Origin: Rhodamnia argentea
Taxonomy: Eukaryota > Streptophyta > Magnoliopsida > Myrtales > Myrtaceae
Assembly (NCBI RefSeq): GCF_020921035.1
Contig: NC_063151.1
Location: forward strand, 16,932,934 to 16,996,933
DNA: 64,000 nt
Direction of reading: 5' to 3'
The notes beneath the pieces were generated by a model, which was given only the letters and a program-made list of their open reading frames with translations, did not search any database and was not told where the DNA came from. The position numbers were made by a program, and so were the translations under genes. Shown one piece after another: positions 1-12,301 of this stretch. The stretch's first letter is position 1, and the number at the start of each line of letters is the position of its first letter.

Positions 1-668
1 ATTTTTTCCTTTTCTTTTTTTCTTTTCTTTTCTTTGTTTATTTTTATTTTTCCTTTTTCCCTCTGCGAGCCATAGCCGAGCCTCATTCATGGCCGACGAA
101 CGTCCCTAGCCTAGGCAAGGGCCTTCTCATCGGCTTCGGGCGAGGGACTACTGGGTCTGGGTTGGTAAGAACCGCCCTTGTCAGAGCAGGCAAGGACAAA
201 CTTTATCTAGGCAACGGTTCCCATCAGTAGCTTGGTGAGGGCTGCCATCACTGGCCTTAGGCAAGGGTAACTCCCGTTTGAGCTGGTGAGGGCAACGGTC
301 GTCGGCCTTGGGCGAGGGCGAGGGCGACGGTTGCCCTGGCCTGAGACCGACAGAGGGAAAAAGGAAAAAGAAATGGAAATGAAAGGAAAAAAATTCGAAA
401 ATTACAAAAATTAATAAAATTGTAAAATTGTCCACGTAAGCGATTTTCTATCAAAATTGATCGAAAGAACTAAATTGACAAGTTGCTATAGGTTTGGGAA
501 CAAATTGGCAAATCATCAAAAGTTTTAAGACACAATTGACAAAATTGATATGTTTAGGACTAAATTGATAAGTTGTCAAAATATTTAGGACTAAATTGGT
601 GCAGTTAAATGATTTATGACTGAATTGACCACCGTACAATAGGTTTAAGATTTTTTGGATAATTTTTC
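1..668. mobile_element. Foldback/TIR element, family 1, cut by the window start
   Basis: The right half of a family 1 inverted-repeat element. The outer arm (about 430-668) is built of degenerate phrases such as 'aggactaaattga' and ends in 'ataggtttaagatttttt', matching the right ends of the elements at 955-1565, 46285-46813 and 60255-60906. The inner part (60-350) is a GC-rich core with many GAGGGC/GCCCTC-like words, preceded by a T-rich stretch. The left arm lies outside the window. No transposase is visible, so this is a non-autonomous element. ORFs within the core are composition artefacts. Confidence 0.6.
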
Positions 669-954
669 GCGTTAATTAATGTGCACTTCGTCAAGAATTT
701 TCTCCTCCATTCCTTCAATCTCGGCTCCGATCTGCACAATAGGAGCACTAACTGCGGGAGGAGCGACGACTGTAGCGGGGTGCGATGGAAACCCCCATTG
801 GAATTTTAAGTGAAAGAAGTAGTCATGACGTTGTAGAGGCAAGAACGAGAGCAACATCAGCTACCACCAAGATGAGAGTCCGCAGAACAGACATGGCATA
901 CCAGCAATTGTAAGAATTCTAGCGAGATGTAACCTGCAGGAACAAAGAGGAATG

Positions 955-1565
955 CTTAGAAAAAGTGTCCAGCCTATTATATTGGTACCAATTTAGTCAT
1001 AAATATTTTAATTGTGTTAATTTAATTCTAAACATTTTACATTTATGCCAATTAAGTCCATTCGGCCAGAAATCGCTGACATGGACATTGGTCGTCGTGA
1101 CGAGGCCGGCGCTATCGTGAACATTTTAAATATTTTTTAATTTTTGATCATTTTCTTTGGTTTTCGTCTTCTTCTTCTTCTTTTTTTTTTTTTAACTTTT
1201 CTTTGTTTTTGGATTGAGGGCTAGCGAGGGTGTCACGGCCCTCGCTAGTTCTAGGCAAGGGCTATGATGCCCTCACGGGCTCCGGGCGAGGGCGCGACAC
1301 CCTTGCAAGCCAAATTGATGGCCGCAAGCTCTCGTCCAATACTAGTGAGGGTCGACCCTCAACAAAAAATGTGTATATATATATATTAGAGCCGATCGCG
1401 TAATGTAAAACAACCGACAACAATATCAATGATTTTCGGGCAAAATTGATTGGATGGACTCGGTTGACACAAATGTAAAAATTTTAGAACTAAATTGATA
1501 CAACTATTAGAATTAAATTAACATCAATAAAAAAAAAAGATTTATGACTTTTCGGATCCTTTTTC
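955..1565. mobile_element. Foldback/TIR element, family 1
   Basis: The left arm (about 955-1090) reads 'cctattatattggtacc', 'aatttagtcataaa' and so on. The right arm (about 1430-1565) carries the inverted counterpart. Between them lie a 'cgctgacatggac' spacer, a T-rich stretch and a GC-rich core (about 1205-1350) with GAGGGC-like words. There is no coding capacity and no clear target-site duplication. Confidence 0.6.
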
Positions 1566-3049
1566 CACTCACGCATAGTGGCGACGACACCATCTCTAGT
1601 TTTTCGAAACAGTGATCGGAGCATCTCCAGCCACGATACGTTGTGGCCATCCTGGCGTGGAGAATTAGCAGTGGTTAGGCTGTCCAAGTCGGGGGAAAGT
1701 GGGCCAATGATAGGCTCCCTCGTGTTAAAAGGACACGAGCCGACACTAAACCCCTTAGAAATGACTAGGTGATAGGCCGAGTCATCCCTAACCAGCGTTG
1801 CTCCAGCCCACTAAGTCAAAATTCTCCGTAATATCCCAGTTGGAACGGAAAAACTAGTAATCAACATCTATCCATAGATGGATTTTAATCCAACAAGGCA
1901 ACGTATTTCCGTGGCAGACACTAGTTATAGGCATTTGGTATGCTTCACACTCATTATGGTTTCAATATTTTTTCTATATGCAGTTGAAATATCTATAGAT
2001 TGCAAGGACAGGATAGCTAATAATCCCCGGCATGGATTAATAGAGATGAAATTATCGTGTAACCAGAACTCGGTGTGGTAAAGTGTCCGAGGAAATCCGG
2101 CCGGCGGAAAATGAAAGTGACAAGGGAAAAGAACCATACTCAATTTGTTTTGAGAAAACTTGAATCGCTTGAAATGGTTAATCAATGAAAATATTTTTAT
2201 TATCATGAACACTGAAAATCTTGTTATGATTGATAATATGATGCCACATTAATAAAATATCGACGTTATAATAAGTTCGATATTAATGCGTGTGCGGGCG
2301 AGTGATTCCGTATTCATCGTATTCATCAATGGCTGGAGGTATGTACTGTTCTTTCACGTTTCCCCGTTCGTTCCCGATTATGCACGAAGTTTTTTTCGTG
2401 AATGAGGAATTGGGATCATTAGTTCACTGTTTAGCCTAACAAATTTTTTCATTCGTTCACTTTTCATAAACGATACAAGCGAATCTTTTTAGGAAAATAT
2501 CTTCCAAAACGTTCATTTTCGCGAAACAAAGGGAGCCAATATGACTATGCTTTTCTTCATCCCTGATTGAGGAGGAAAAATTTAATCAAGCATGTCTTTT
2601 ATTGATGAATTCGATATATGAACATCAGTCAGTATCAAGATAGACTTAAATTAAAAGTCCATTTGCTGTGATTCGTTAATCACCAATAGAGGAAATCGCG
2701 ACCCCTTTTGAAAGAGGGCCACACATACATGAACTCCCCGGAAAATGCTTGATGGCATGAATTTTTCTTTGAAATAGCAAATGGGTATCTATGATTTTAC
2801 ATTACGTGAATTTGTATGATCATATCAAGTGATACTATCAGTAGTCTCTTCCTATTGTGGCTAAAAAAGGAAAACAGATTTTACAAAGCTACAAACCTGA
2901 GGAGGCACTTTATACATCTACTCTTAAGAAAATCATAGGTTTCAAGTACATAGACATATAAATCGTTTTTACACTTCAGCTGTTCATGAAAAATATTTGA
3001 TGTCATTATAACATATGTGAAGTTATGAGACGTTATTGTGACTATATAT
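1566..3049. other. Intergenic DNA, nothing recognised
   Basis: AT-rich sequence with stop codons in all frames apart from short ORFs under 100 codons. I see no domain, RNA gene or repeat-family similarity to other parts of the window. Confidence 0.5.
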
Positions 3050-3860
3050 CTGATGCGGGAGCATCCAATTCATCGAAACAATCTTTGAGTTCCGAAATAG
3101 CTCCATTGACAAGTACCCACTTGGCCCATTGACAAGTCTAGCGACGTTATGTTCATTCACGCCAAGTTGGATTATAGCTATAACTTACTATGGTGGGTGG
3201 GGAGTATAAATATAGCGATGTCTAAATTGCGAAAGTTATCGATTTTTCCTTGCAGATTGAGGTATTGATACACCAAGAAAATTGCTCGCATATTTGGAGA
3301 TATCCCAAGGTGTTTATTTGTTGATCAAGGCTGAAGCACGAATTTGTTGAAGAATCAAGGCTTCAAGTCTTCGTGTCTTTATTGCATTTCTGGCTTCTAG
3401 TTGTTTTAATGCATTTCTAGTTAGTAGGACTTTAATTGCTTTCTAGTTCCCAAGTGTCTTTACTTTTCGAGGAGTCCCTATGTTGTCTAGTCCCAATGTT
3501 TTTTTATTGTTATCTATTTCCTAAGTCCGAGTCCCTCTATTTAATGAGGAGAGTTCTCTATTGTAATGCTAATTGTTGAATAAATGAAAATTCATCTTCG
3601 TGAGTTGAATTATAAACCTTCGGCATCTTTATCCTTAGAGAGTGAACTACTCCTTGGTGGTGAGCCAAAAGCTCTTTATCCTTGGTTAATGGTTTAACCT
3701 TTAGACCGTGGTAGCGATCTTCTATCCAATCCCAATCTTTATCCTGTGTTGGTGGTACGTCCTTTATGCCTCGATGGTGATTGCATTCTATTGATTCCTC
3801 ACTGTTTTTATAAGCTCTCCCATGCACTAATCCTCGAAAAACCCCCATACATTTCATTCC
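3050..3860 (+). mobile_element. Possible solo LTR or LTR remnant
   Basis: This stretch looks like a plant LTR in the plus direction. It is T-rich with repeated 'gcatttctagtt' phrases, then 'ctctatttaatgagg' as a possible TATA region (about 3534-3548). It continues with 'aataaatgaaaa', a possible polyadenylation region (about 3580), and then text resembling the R-U5 part of plant LTRs ('gagagtgaactactccttgg'). I found no second copy, primer-binding site or polyprotein, and the ends are not defined. A 99-codon minus-strand ORF inside it has no family resemblance. Confidence 0.3.
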
Positions 3861-4188
3861 ATCCTAGCCATTTGCAACACATAATCCGCAGAAATTCCTA
3901 CCGATAGAATCACTCACTCACGCACACATCAATATCGAACCTATTATAACGATAAACACTTGAATATAAAGTTAGGACCGCTCAATGTAAAGGATTTAGC
4001 TGTGTTTTGTTATTACCTTGTTCTATATATAATGAGAAGCTAAAAAACTATCGTGTTTGTTTGTATGAAAATAAGAAGACACCAAATATTTGGAATATAA
4101 ATGAAAAATTGATCTGAAAATATACAAAATTAACTAGAATCGAAATATTTGTTCCTGACTATAATATGACATGGGCCACATGTTATAA

Positions 4189-4492
4189 GAAAATTACCAA
4201 AAATGTTATAAACTTATTGTACTTATGTCAATTTAGTCATAAACCTTTTTAATTGTGCCAATTAAATCATAAACCTCTTCACGTTTTACAATTGAATCTA
4301 TCCGACTAGGACGGCTTGCATGGCAAGATTGGTGCTACTCAGACAATTTTTGTTAATTATTATTATTTTTGTTAATTATTGCCAATTGGAAAAACGTGAA
4401 GGAGATTTAATACTCAATTAAGACAATTGAAATGTTTATGACTAAATTGACATAAGGACAATAGATTTAAGACTTTTTTTTTGTGATATTCC
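4189..4492. mobile_element. Short TIR element (MITE), family 1
   Basis: A compact element of about 300 bp. The left end reads 'gaaaattaccaaaaatg' followed by 'cttatgtcaatttagtcat'. The right end is its imperfect inverted copy ('atgactaaattgacataag' and 'aagacttttttttt'). The terminal inverted repeats are about 55 bp and mostly matching by eye. It lacks the large GC-rich core seen in longer family 1 members. Confidence 0.65.
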
Positions 4493-5716
4493 TTACATGT
4501 ATTTAAATAATTTCAAGCACGGTCATATGCTTGAAATTACAAATGATCGTGGACACACCGAAACCATATCAACCTCGTCCCCCCACTCTCTTCTCTTCAG
4601 TTGATGGATCGTCATCTAGCAAGCCCACCATTCTGTCGTGATCGACATCGTTCCCAATGCTCGATTTTACTGAAGGACCAGCTCGATTAGGGATCGAATT
4701 GCACAAAACTGATATTCGCAGACCCGATTGCATATTTTGCAAGAGTTAGGGACCGTCGGTGCATGAATCCCCGCCATTCTTTTGTCTTGTTGTGTCTCAT
4801 TATGCGTCTAATTGTATTAAAAAAGAGCTTAACACAAGTCAAATCTATATTTAAAAGTCGCGAAGGTCAGCAGTTTTTAGAGAAGGGTTTGTAAGGGCTG
4901 AGCACAGACAGAGCTGTCCTGCGTGAACTACTCACAAAGAAGCCCAAACACAGGAGGCTTGAAGCCCTAAAATCTCATATTGAAATCCTGTGCTGTGTAC
5001 ATTTGCTATTTGATCACCTACCAACAAAAGTATGATGTCTTTTTGGAGGGCAAGTCTCACAATCTTGAATATCATCACTATTGTCTAGATCAAAATCGGC
5101 AAGCCAATTAGCAAAAATTCACCTCCCTAAGTACACAAGACAGTAAAAAAAAAAAATCAAAAGAATTGGATTATTCCTAAGGCTGGTGTCCACGTTGGCC
5201 AATAGTGGTCAAAAGGACTATATTGACTAATCGTAAAAAGATTTAAGATTATATTGATTAAATTGAAAAATTGATAATTTAATTGACATCCGTATAATAA
5301 GTTTAGAACTTTTTTAATAATTATCTCTAAGTATTTGCTAGCTTCGCCACGCATAATTCCAATTGGTCGAAAGCAACCCAAGATTGCCTCACGAGGCCGC
5401 TTTTAATAAAATGAATTTTGAGGAACGAGGGACTTAATCCATTCATTTGACTTTTGCCTTTTCCCTTTCTCTCTATTTATCTATGTAGAAAGTAGGGATA
5501 ATTACCCCGCTTTAAATTGTTTATTGAATAATTTAATTCTTGCAATTAACTTACTTAATGGTTTTTAAAATGTTTAATTTTCTTCCATTAAGAAATAATT
5601 GATACCTAAGTTGGAGAGTAACATTCAAAACCAAATTTCAGCACTTAAATTGATATATTGCACTGATTCACAAAATGTAAGAATCTACATAACCATATTA
5701 GTGAACAACAATACTT
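4493..5716. other. Intergenic DNA with a solitary family 1 arm
   Basis: Mostly featureless AT-rich sequence. Positions about 5190-5328 look like a lone right arm of a family 1 element ('aaaggactatattgac' to 'taataagtttagaactttt') with no matching left arm. Nothing else is recognised. Confidence 0.45.
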
Positions 5717-6504
5717 AATGGGCCTAATGCCTTAAAAAACCTCCGACTTTAGCTCTATAAAAAATCTCTAATTTTAAATAAAGTCTCAATTCTACCATAA
5801 ACCTTTTTTGTCCCATAAAAAATCGCTCATGTCCCAATTCTACCCTAATCTGTTTTTATCCTATGAAAAACTCCCTTTAAGTCTTGTCCCAATTTCATCG
5901 TTTAGTCCCAATTATATCGTAAAATCTTTACAGTCTCATAAAAAATCACAAATTTTTACTTGAGTCACAAATCTGCTCCCATTAATCCTCCATCCAAAAT
6001 CTCTCGTTGACAATCGAGAAATGGAAAACTCCCAAGCACGAGCTATTCGAATGTTCCTCGTGCGAGCTCTCCGACCGTGAGAGATGAAACATTCTCAAGC
6101 ATAAGAAATTGAAGACCAAACACAAAATCACTAAGGATGATGTTGACTAAGGGTTAATGGAGGCAGATTTAGTACTCAAGTAAAAGTTTATGATCTTTTA
6201 TGAGAAAAAAATTAGAGTGCAATTCAAAATGGACTTAAAGTTATGATTTTTTATGAGACAAAAAGAAGTTTAGGGTAGAATTGATATTAGACATAAAGTT
6301 GATGATTTTTTATGAGTCAAAAGAAATTTAGAGTAGAAATTGAAAATCGACCTAAAGTTAATGAATTTTTTATGAGGTAAAAAAAAAGTTTACAGTAGAA
6401 TTGTGACTGCACCTAAATTTAGAGGGATTTTTTATAAGACAAAAAGTAAAATTGAGACAACAGCTAAAGTTGAAGATTTTTTTTAGGGTATTATACCTCA
6501 TTCA
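5717..6504. mobile_element. Long palindromic element (family 2)
   Basis: An almost 790 bp imperfect palindrome. The left half repeats phrases like 'ctcccaattctaccctaa' and 'ataaaaaatc'. The right half repeats their complements ('agtttagggtagaattg', 'gattttttatgag') in reverse order, around a centre near 6000-6130. The ends read 'cctaatgccttaaaaaacc' and, inverted, 'ggtataataccctaaaaaa'. Each arm itself holds about five degenerate repeats of roughly 60 bp. No coding potential. It is probably a foldback-type non-autonomous transposon. Confidence 0.65.
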
Positions 6505-7690
6505 ATGCGTCAACAAGAGCAATGTTCTCTCCGTCCTTGATTAGAGGGCGCGTTATATGCCGTCGACACCGTTCACATGTAAAATTAACTGAGATTACAG
6601 GTGGGCGATCTCCATCTTTACAACCCTATTCATGATGGATCTTTACTATTACTTGCTAATTATTACTTGAGAATCATCGCTGATTACTTTAACTCCAATA
6701 GATGTTATTCTCTCTTTTCTAATGTAGCTGAACGGCCGTTAGAACAACAACGAAATGTCGCAAGGATCTCCATCGGACCACGACATTTACTAACTTTGGA
6801 CGTATTTGGAGCACGGTTGGTCAATGTCCACACGAGGACAAGAAGTAGATTGAAATATAAAATTAGGAAAATCTCGGGTAGCTTTTAATTGATAATTAGG
6901 AATATCCCATTTAGTCGTCACCCCCAAATCACCACCATCAAAACTTGTTAATAGTGCAAGGAATTACATACTTTGGGTGGGGGGCATAGTGGTGCCAATT
7001 TATGTTCGTGTCTAAATTATGTTCCTATAATAACATCTCATACGGGGAATCTATTTATACATCAATAATTTTTTTTAAAGCAAGCAAACTTAAAATAAGT
7101 AAATTTTCGATTTACCCTTAAATCTTTTGTAATTGTACAAATTCAGTTCATTCAGTCAAAATTAACTTAGTATTGATATATCAAAATAACCGGCTTGGAC
7201 ATTTTACAGATGGCGTGCCACGGTGGCTATAATACAAAATGAGAGGTCCGTTGCATCCCGCTTTGTAACCTGACCGGTGATTGCGGTCTTGATTTCTTGT
7301 TCTGACGTGCGTGGTCGGTAGTCACACGATACGGGACAGTTGCGACATATGAATTGGACTAAAGTCAAAAAAAAAAATTGGACTAAAGTGTAGAAGACAT
7401 AATGGTAGACCGAGGACTTTGCAATATACAGAGCGGCTTCTCTCCCCGTACGTCTGAATATTTGACCACAAGGACGCGGTCCCCATCGGACGGTTGAGAA
7501 TGGAAGGCCCGACATGGGGCCCCCGCCCAGAGGATGCCAGCTGGACGATGATGACCCATTGGTCGTCTTGGGCAAGTGTAGATTCCTTTCTATATCCTCG
7601 CAAAAATCAACTGGAAAATTAATCGCCCTGAAAATAGCGAAAGGGACGATAAAGAGACGATTTTCACGCTTTGATCCGATTCATCCATGG
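6505..7690. other. Intergenic DNA upstream of the RING gene
   Basis: Mostly unrecognised. About 7100-7200 resembles one degraded family 1 arm ('aattcagttcattcagtca'). The last few hundred bases are the likely promoter of the RING gene. I cannot point to a clear TATA box. Confidence 0.4.
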
Positions 7691-7784
7691 CGGATTAGAG
7701 AAGGGGTTTATTCGTTGGGAATCGCCGGTTGCTTCTCTCGTCTTCGCCATTTGGATCGATCGATCGATCGTCCCGTCCAAAAAG

Positions 7785-8451
7785 GTCAGCGATGTCTCTG
7801 TTTATTGCGTGTTCGAGCGCTTCTGTTCTGATTGAAGCGTTTCAGCTTAGTGGACATGAAATCATCCTCGCTGTTGCTATTGTTGTGGTCATCGATCATT
7901 AGCTCGCTTGTTGTTGGATATGGGTTGATGCCCAAATCTGTTTGTGTTTGGTAGGAATGATCTTGGGCGTTCGGTTATGAATCGTCGTTGTTCTTTGCTC
8001 ATTGTTAGATATAGAGGTCGATGTCGATATTTTTTGGCGTTTTCGTGGATGATTTTCGGCATTTCGGATGGTGGGTGGTGATTTGTTTGGCTTGCGATAG
8101 TGATTTGGCGATCTCGGAAGGGATTTCTGGTGTTAGCATTTGTTTGGATTGAGGAGATTGATTTTTCGATATCTGATCCTTCAGAGGATTTGATCTTCTG
8201 AGCATGCTTCTTGATGAATCTGTAATGTAAAACCCTTGAGTTCATTTTGGTGGGAGATAATTGCTTTCAAGCAGTGCATCTAGTAGTCATAAATTTCCAG
8301 AAGATTTATATTTGCCAGGGCAACCGATGTTCTTCTTAAATTGGCTTCAAGCCTTGTTTGAAACTTCATATGGTGCAGTACTTTGAAAACTGCCACTTCA
8401 TGTTTTTCATTCGATCTTAATGAGGGTTGTGACTTGTGATTGGGTGTATAG
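7785..8451 (+). other. Probable 5' UTR intron of the RING gene
   Basis: A GT donor follows 'gtccaaaaag' at 7784 and a 'gtgtatag' acceptor ends at 8451, 27 bp before the RING start codon. The interval is T-rich and G-rich with no long plus-strand ORF, as expected of a leader intron. Upstream, the pyrimidine-rich leader with 'atcgatcgatcgatcg' (about 7755-7770) would be the non-coding first exon. Inferred from sequence signals only. Confidence 0.45.
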
Positions 8452-8478
8452 GCAATTGTATACTGAGCTATCTCAAGA

Positions 8479-9183
8479 ATGGCTAGTGGTTTTGGGGAAT
8501 CCTCAAGCAAGCCACCCCAAAGCCCTTCTTGCTCAAGCAACAATAACAGTGATGCCGGTAACTTTGAATGCAACATCTGCTTGGACTTGGCTCAAGACCC
8601 TATCGTGACTCTGTGTGGACATCTTTTCTGCTGGCCTTGCCTTTACGAATGGCTCCGTGTTCATTCCCAAGCACAAGAGTGCCCGGTTTGCAAAGCCCTT
8701 ATCCAGGAGGAGAAGTTGGTTCCGTTGTATGGCCGCGGGAAAAGCTCTACTGACCCGAGATCGAAGTCCGTTCCAGGTGTTAACATCCCTCACCGCCCAA
8801 CAGGGCAGAGGCCTGAAACAGCTCCTCCTCCTCCTCCTGAGGCGAATCTTTTTCACCAGCATGGACTAGGGTTGAGGGGTGGCTTGGGTGGATTCGGGCC
8901 CATGGCAACTGCAAGATTTGGGAACTTCACATTGTCTGCAGCTTTTGGTGGTCTCTTCCCATCATCATTGTTCAACTTCCAGCTCCACGGGTTTCCTGAT
9001 GCTTCCATGTATGGTGCATCCCCTGGATTTCCATTTGGATATCCCCATACGTTTCACGGTGGCCATCACCACGCACATGGATACCATCATCACCCGAGAG
9101 GCCAAAGACAGCAAGATATTCACCTGAAGATGTTGCTTCTGGTTATTGCTGTCTGTGTGGCTTTTGCACTCTTTCTGAATTAG
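8479..9183 (+). CDS. RING-type E3 ubiquitin ligase, membrane-anchored (RMA/RNF185-like)
   Basis: This 234-residue protein should transfer ubiquitin from an E2 enzyme to substrates at the ER membrane, as RMA/RNF5/RNF185 proteins do. A C3HC4 RING finger fills residues 31-71 (C31, C34, C46, H48, C51, C54, C68, C71), in the family context 'QDPIVTLCGHLFCWPCLY'. It is followed by the conserved 'VPLYGRG' (81-87), a proline run (116-120), a Gly/Phe-rich stretch, a His-rich patch (194-206) and a C-terminal hydrophobic tail anchor (about 217-233). The coding region is a single exon. The start is the first ATG after the predicted leader intron, and the 'MASGFGESSS' beginning suits the family. It closely recalls Arabidopsis At1g19310, which neighbours PARVUS there, so the position supports orthology. 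No substrate can be inferred. Confidence 0.9.
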   Translation: MASGFGESSSKPPQSPSCSSNNNSDAGNFECNICLDLAQDPIVTLCGHLFCWPCLYEWLRVHSQAQECPVCKALIQEEKLVPLYGRGKSSTDPRSKSVPGVNIPHRPTGQRPETAPPPPPEANLFHQHGLGLRGGLGGFGPMATARFGNFTLSAAFGGLFPSSLFNFQLHGFPDASMYGASPGFPFGYPHTFHGGHHHAHGYHHHPRGQRQQDIHLKMLLLVIAVCVAFALFLN

Positions 9184-11892
9184 AAGTGATTGTGCAACTG
9201 ATTGCTCAAACAGCTAACCAATTTCTAGGTTTTCCTTTTATCTTAAATGTAAATGTTTGTAGTGCATTGGGGATTAAGCCGTCATCTCGTCAAGGAAATT
9301 GTCTATAAGCTATGTCAGTGGTGTTAAAAACCTATATTTAGGATTTGGTAATTGGATAATATTCAATCCTGTATTCTTTGAGTCAATTTATGGAATTCGT
9401 CGCCTGGTTTGAGACATGAAAAATGGATCAATATGGCTCGGAGGAGGTTCTCCAAGCACTTGTGCATTCTGATGTCTTCACCTTTCCGGCCTATCAGTTG
9501 AGCCTAGAGATCATTTTGCTGGGATAACAGAAGCATGTTATGTGCTGATCTTCTTTATCACATCCTCTTTCGCTATTTTCACCCTGTGCACAAGGGCATC
9601 TGTGGTAGCTAGTGTATTGGTGTGCAGCAGTAGCGACTCAGTTTAATTTGGCTTTCTTATTTATTCTGGATCATCGTTTCAATCCAACTAATGTGTGGCT
9701 GACCCTCAATATTGTCTCTGTCCTAAGGCTACTTGCTGATGCAATTAAAGGCTGCAGCCACCTGTTTTTGGGATAAATGCGGCCTGCTAGATGGTGGAAT
9801 TTGGTAGTTTACATAGATTTTGATGGCACGAGCTTCATAACATTTTTACTCTAGCACATTATCTTGTACACCTTTGAGATCATCTGCTCCTCATCCCCGA
9901 AGAAAGTAACAGGACCAGGACATATGTAAGCACAATGAGGAAGGGTTCTAATATTGAGAGGTCGCGGAGTGGGATTACTTGAATCGCATCAACGATTCCT
10001 CAAACTGTGGACAAGAGCACAGGTCAGGACTTACAGGAATTCTTTGGAATAGGTACAATTAAAGACCTTCACCTGTTGTTTATGTCAACTTCTAAAGATT
10101 ATGCGCTAGCCTCTCTATGGTCTCTTCCATTTCCGTAAATAATTCCCGTTGGAGGGCATGTTGACCTGATAAAATTAGTTCTGATGTCAATGCCATAGAC
10201 AATTCAAAGGCCATCGAGTTTCTCCTGCTTGTGCGGTTGCTTTGATTTGGAAGCACTGGTATGTCTTTTGAGCTCGTCATTCCTATCTGGAGCTCTCACC
10301 AGCAGAAGCCAGATGACATTTGCATGATCAGAAGACTTCAGGACATTGTCATTTGTAAGGGTCGAATGAGGTACTCTATCATTTACTGGAATGGATTCTG
10401 ATATCCAGGAAGATGTGATACACATGAATTTGAGGCATCTTCATTGTCTATGGTAGCTTAAGATGTCTGTCTAGTAATTAAATTCATGTAAGTCTGGCAT
10501 TCTCCTACTCATTCAATTGGTGTTTGGTCTAATGAGAAACGCTCTTCTACTCTTAAGGCAAGAAAAGGATACTTGCTAAGTTTGTGAAATACTTGACTGG
10601 ACTTGTTGATGGTGGACCAAGGGCTTTTTGTTCTTTCGTCCACGTGGTCGAAAGTACCGCGAGTCCCAAAAGATTCAATGGCTATAACTTTTCCTGGTTC
10701 TTGGAGAGTGTGATATCTCTGTCTCCTAGACTTTCAAACCAGACTGGTTGGTCCAGTGCCAGGACCATCCGGTCCTTCCGGTTTGGTTACCGGTTCCTAG
10801 GTGGGACTAGATTGGACTGGACCTGAACTGATCACCCCTACGTGAAATGTCGGATCGGCGGCAATGGACACTGTCTATTGTCTAAGATTGTACAGTGTAC
10901 AATACACAGAAAAAGAGAGCGACCATTAAAGCTAGTGACCAGCCAAAGGCGCAATGGCATGATCTCCCATCACCGGCATTGACAATGTGACAGTTCTTCA
11001 CTTTCTAGGAGGTGATGGGTCAAATGAAAAGGGCTTGTGGAAGGTTCACTCTTTTGTTCTTTTGCTGTTGCCAGTTTCTTGTTCTTGTTCTTCTTCTTCT
11101 TCTTCTTCCTCCTCTTCATTTTTAGACATTTTTCTTTTGCAGAGTGATGGGTCGAGTGAATTGGGAGACCCCACACGGTTGTGGACTCGGTTCCTAGGAA
11201 GTACCGAAGTACAAGGGCTTTGGATCTTTATCCCATTCGTCCTCCATTCTTGAACACACCCACCCTTCAATGATTTCGCATTCAACTTGTCCACAACTAG
11301 GACCTCTTTCTAGGGCCACTGTCCTAACGAGGAGATGGAGACGGTTTGGAGGACTGGACCGGCCTACCTCATGCTGAGGTAGGATGTCCCGCCAAGTGCT
11401 CGACGGAACACCTATTCGATCTCTCGCACTCACGGAATTTGGCCTTGTTCCCCAAATCTTTCGTTGAGCTTCCTCAACTGGGTCTGCTTATTCGAACTTC
11501 ATGGTCAACGCCTAACCGATGTTTTAGCCGTGTCTGACGGCCGCGAACCGCAGGAGTGTGGGTGGCTCACAGAACCGCGGTTTCGATCTTTATTCAACTT
11601 TAGGTGACTAGAAAATGAGACAAGACTGAACAGAGATCTCTTGAATTATCCATGTACTGGCTCGTAGAACATTATCTAGACTCGTTCCAGTGAAACTTGA
11701 TATCCATATTGGACCGCACTCGGGAAAGATGCGAACCAGCACACGTATCTTGTAGTTGCTGTAAAGCTGTTTTGAGGCTGACACAGTTTGAAGCAGAAAC
11801 TGCGTACACGTGTTCTCGCAGAGCAGAGGGAGAGGAAAAGAAAGTGCATACATGTCATCGAGAATATGTAATTGACACCCACCTGAATTTTC
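9184..11892. other. Intergenic DNA downstream of the RING gene
   Basis: It begins with the RING gene's 3' UTR. The stretch 9400-10450 is less AT-rich than average and exon-like in composition, but its open frames are short and match no family I know. Positions about 10730-10830 hold clustered 'ccggt'/'accgg' words of the kind found in plant interspersed repeats. A CTT/CTC-rich low-complexity run lies at about 11085-11125. No gene is supported. Confidence 0.45.
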
Positions 11893-12301
11893 GGAAAGGA
11901 TAATGACACAAATAGTTCATGAATTTTGACACAATATATAATATGACCCTTGAATATTTTATTTATTCAATGTGATCTTTGAACTTTAGCATAATAATAT
12001 TCAATGTGGTTTTTGAATTTTTAAATTGTTTAATATGGTCTCTGAACTTTTGGTACACGTTCAATATAGTTCCCGAATTCTATGAAATAATTCAATATAG
12101 TCTTTCCATTAATTCAAAATCTAGGACTAACGCCAAATATTTTCATATATTCAATGGGTTAAACTGAACATGTACCAAAAAGTTCATGAATTACATTGAA
12201 CAAATTAACAGTTTAGGAGGCCACATTGTATATTGAGCCAAAGTTCATGAATCATATTTCACATCGGGTCACGGTTCAGGAACCCTTTTTGTCATTTTCC
12301 C
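11893..12301. mobile_element. Palindromic TIR element (family 3)
   Basis: The ends are inverted: 'ggaaaggataatgacacaa' at the left and, reading the other strand, 'gggaaaatgacaaaaaggg' at the right. Both are followed by 'gttcatgaa'/'ttcctgaac' variants. The arms consist of several degenerate repeats of 'aatatggtctctgaacttt' type. About 410 bp, no ORF. The same family recurs at 48852-49279. Confidence 0.6.

Noticed and set aside
3558..3857. 99-codon minus-strand ORF
   Set aside because: It lies in LTR-like sequence on the opposite strand to its apparent direction and shows no domain.
7204..7831. Overlapping ORFs of 93-123 codons just upstream of the RING gene
   Set aside because: They have no domain, overlap on both strands and coincide with the promoter and leader of the RING gene.
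7889..8245. 118-codon minus-strand ORF
   Set aside because: It lies within the predicted leader intron of the RING gene and has no recognisable features.
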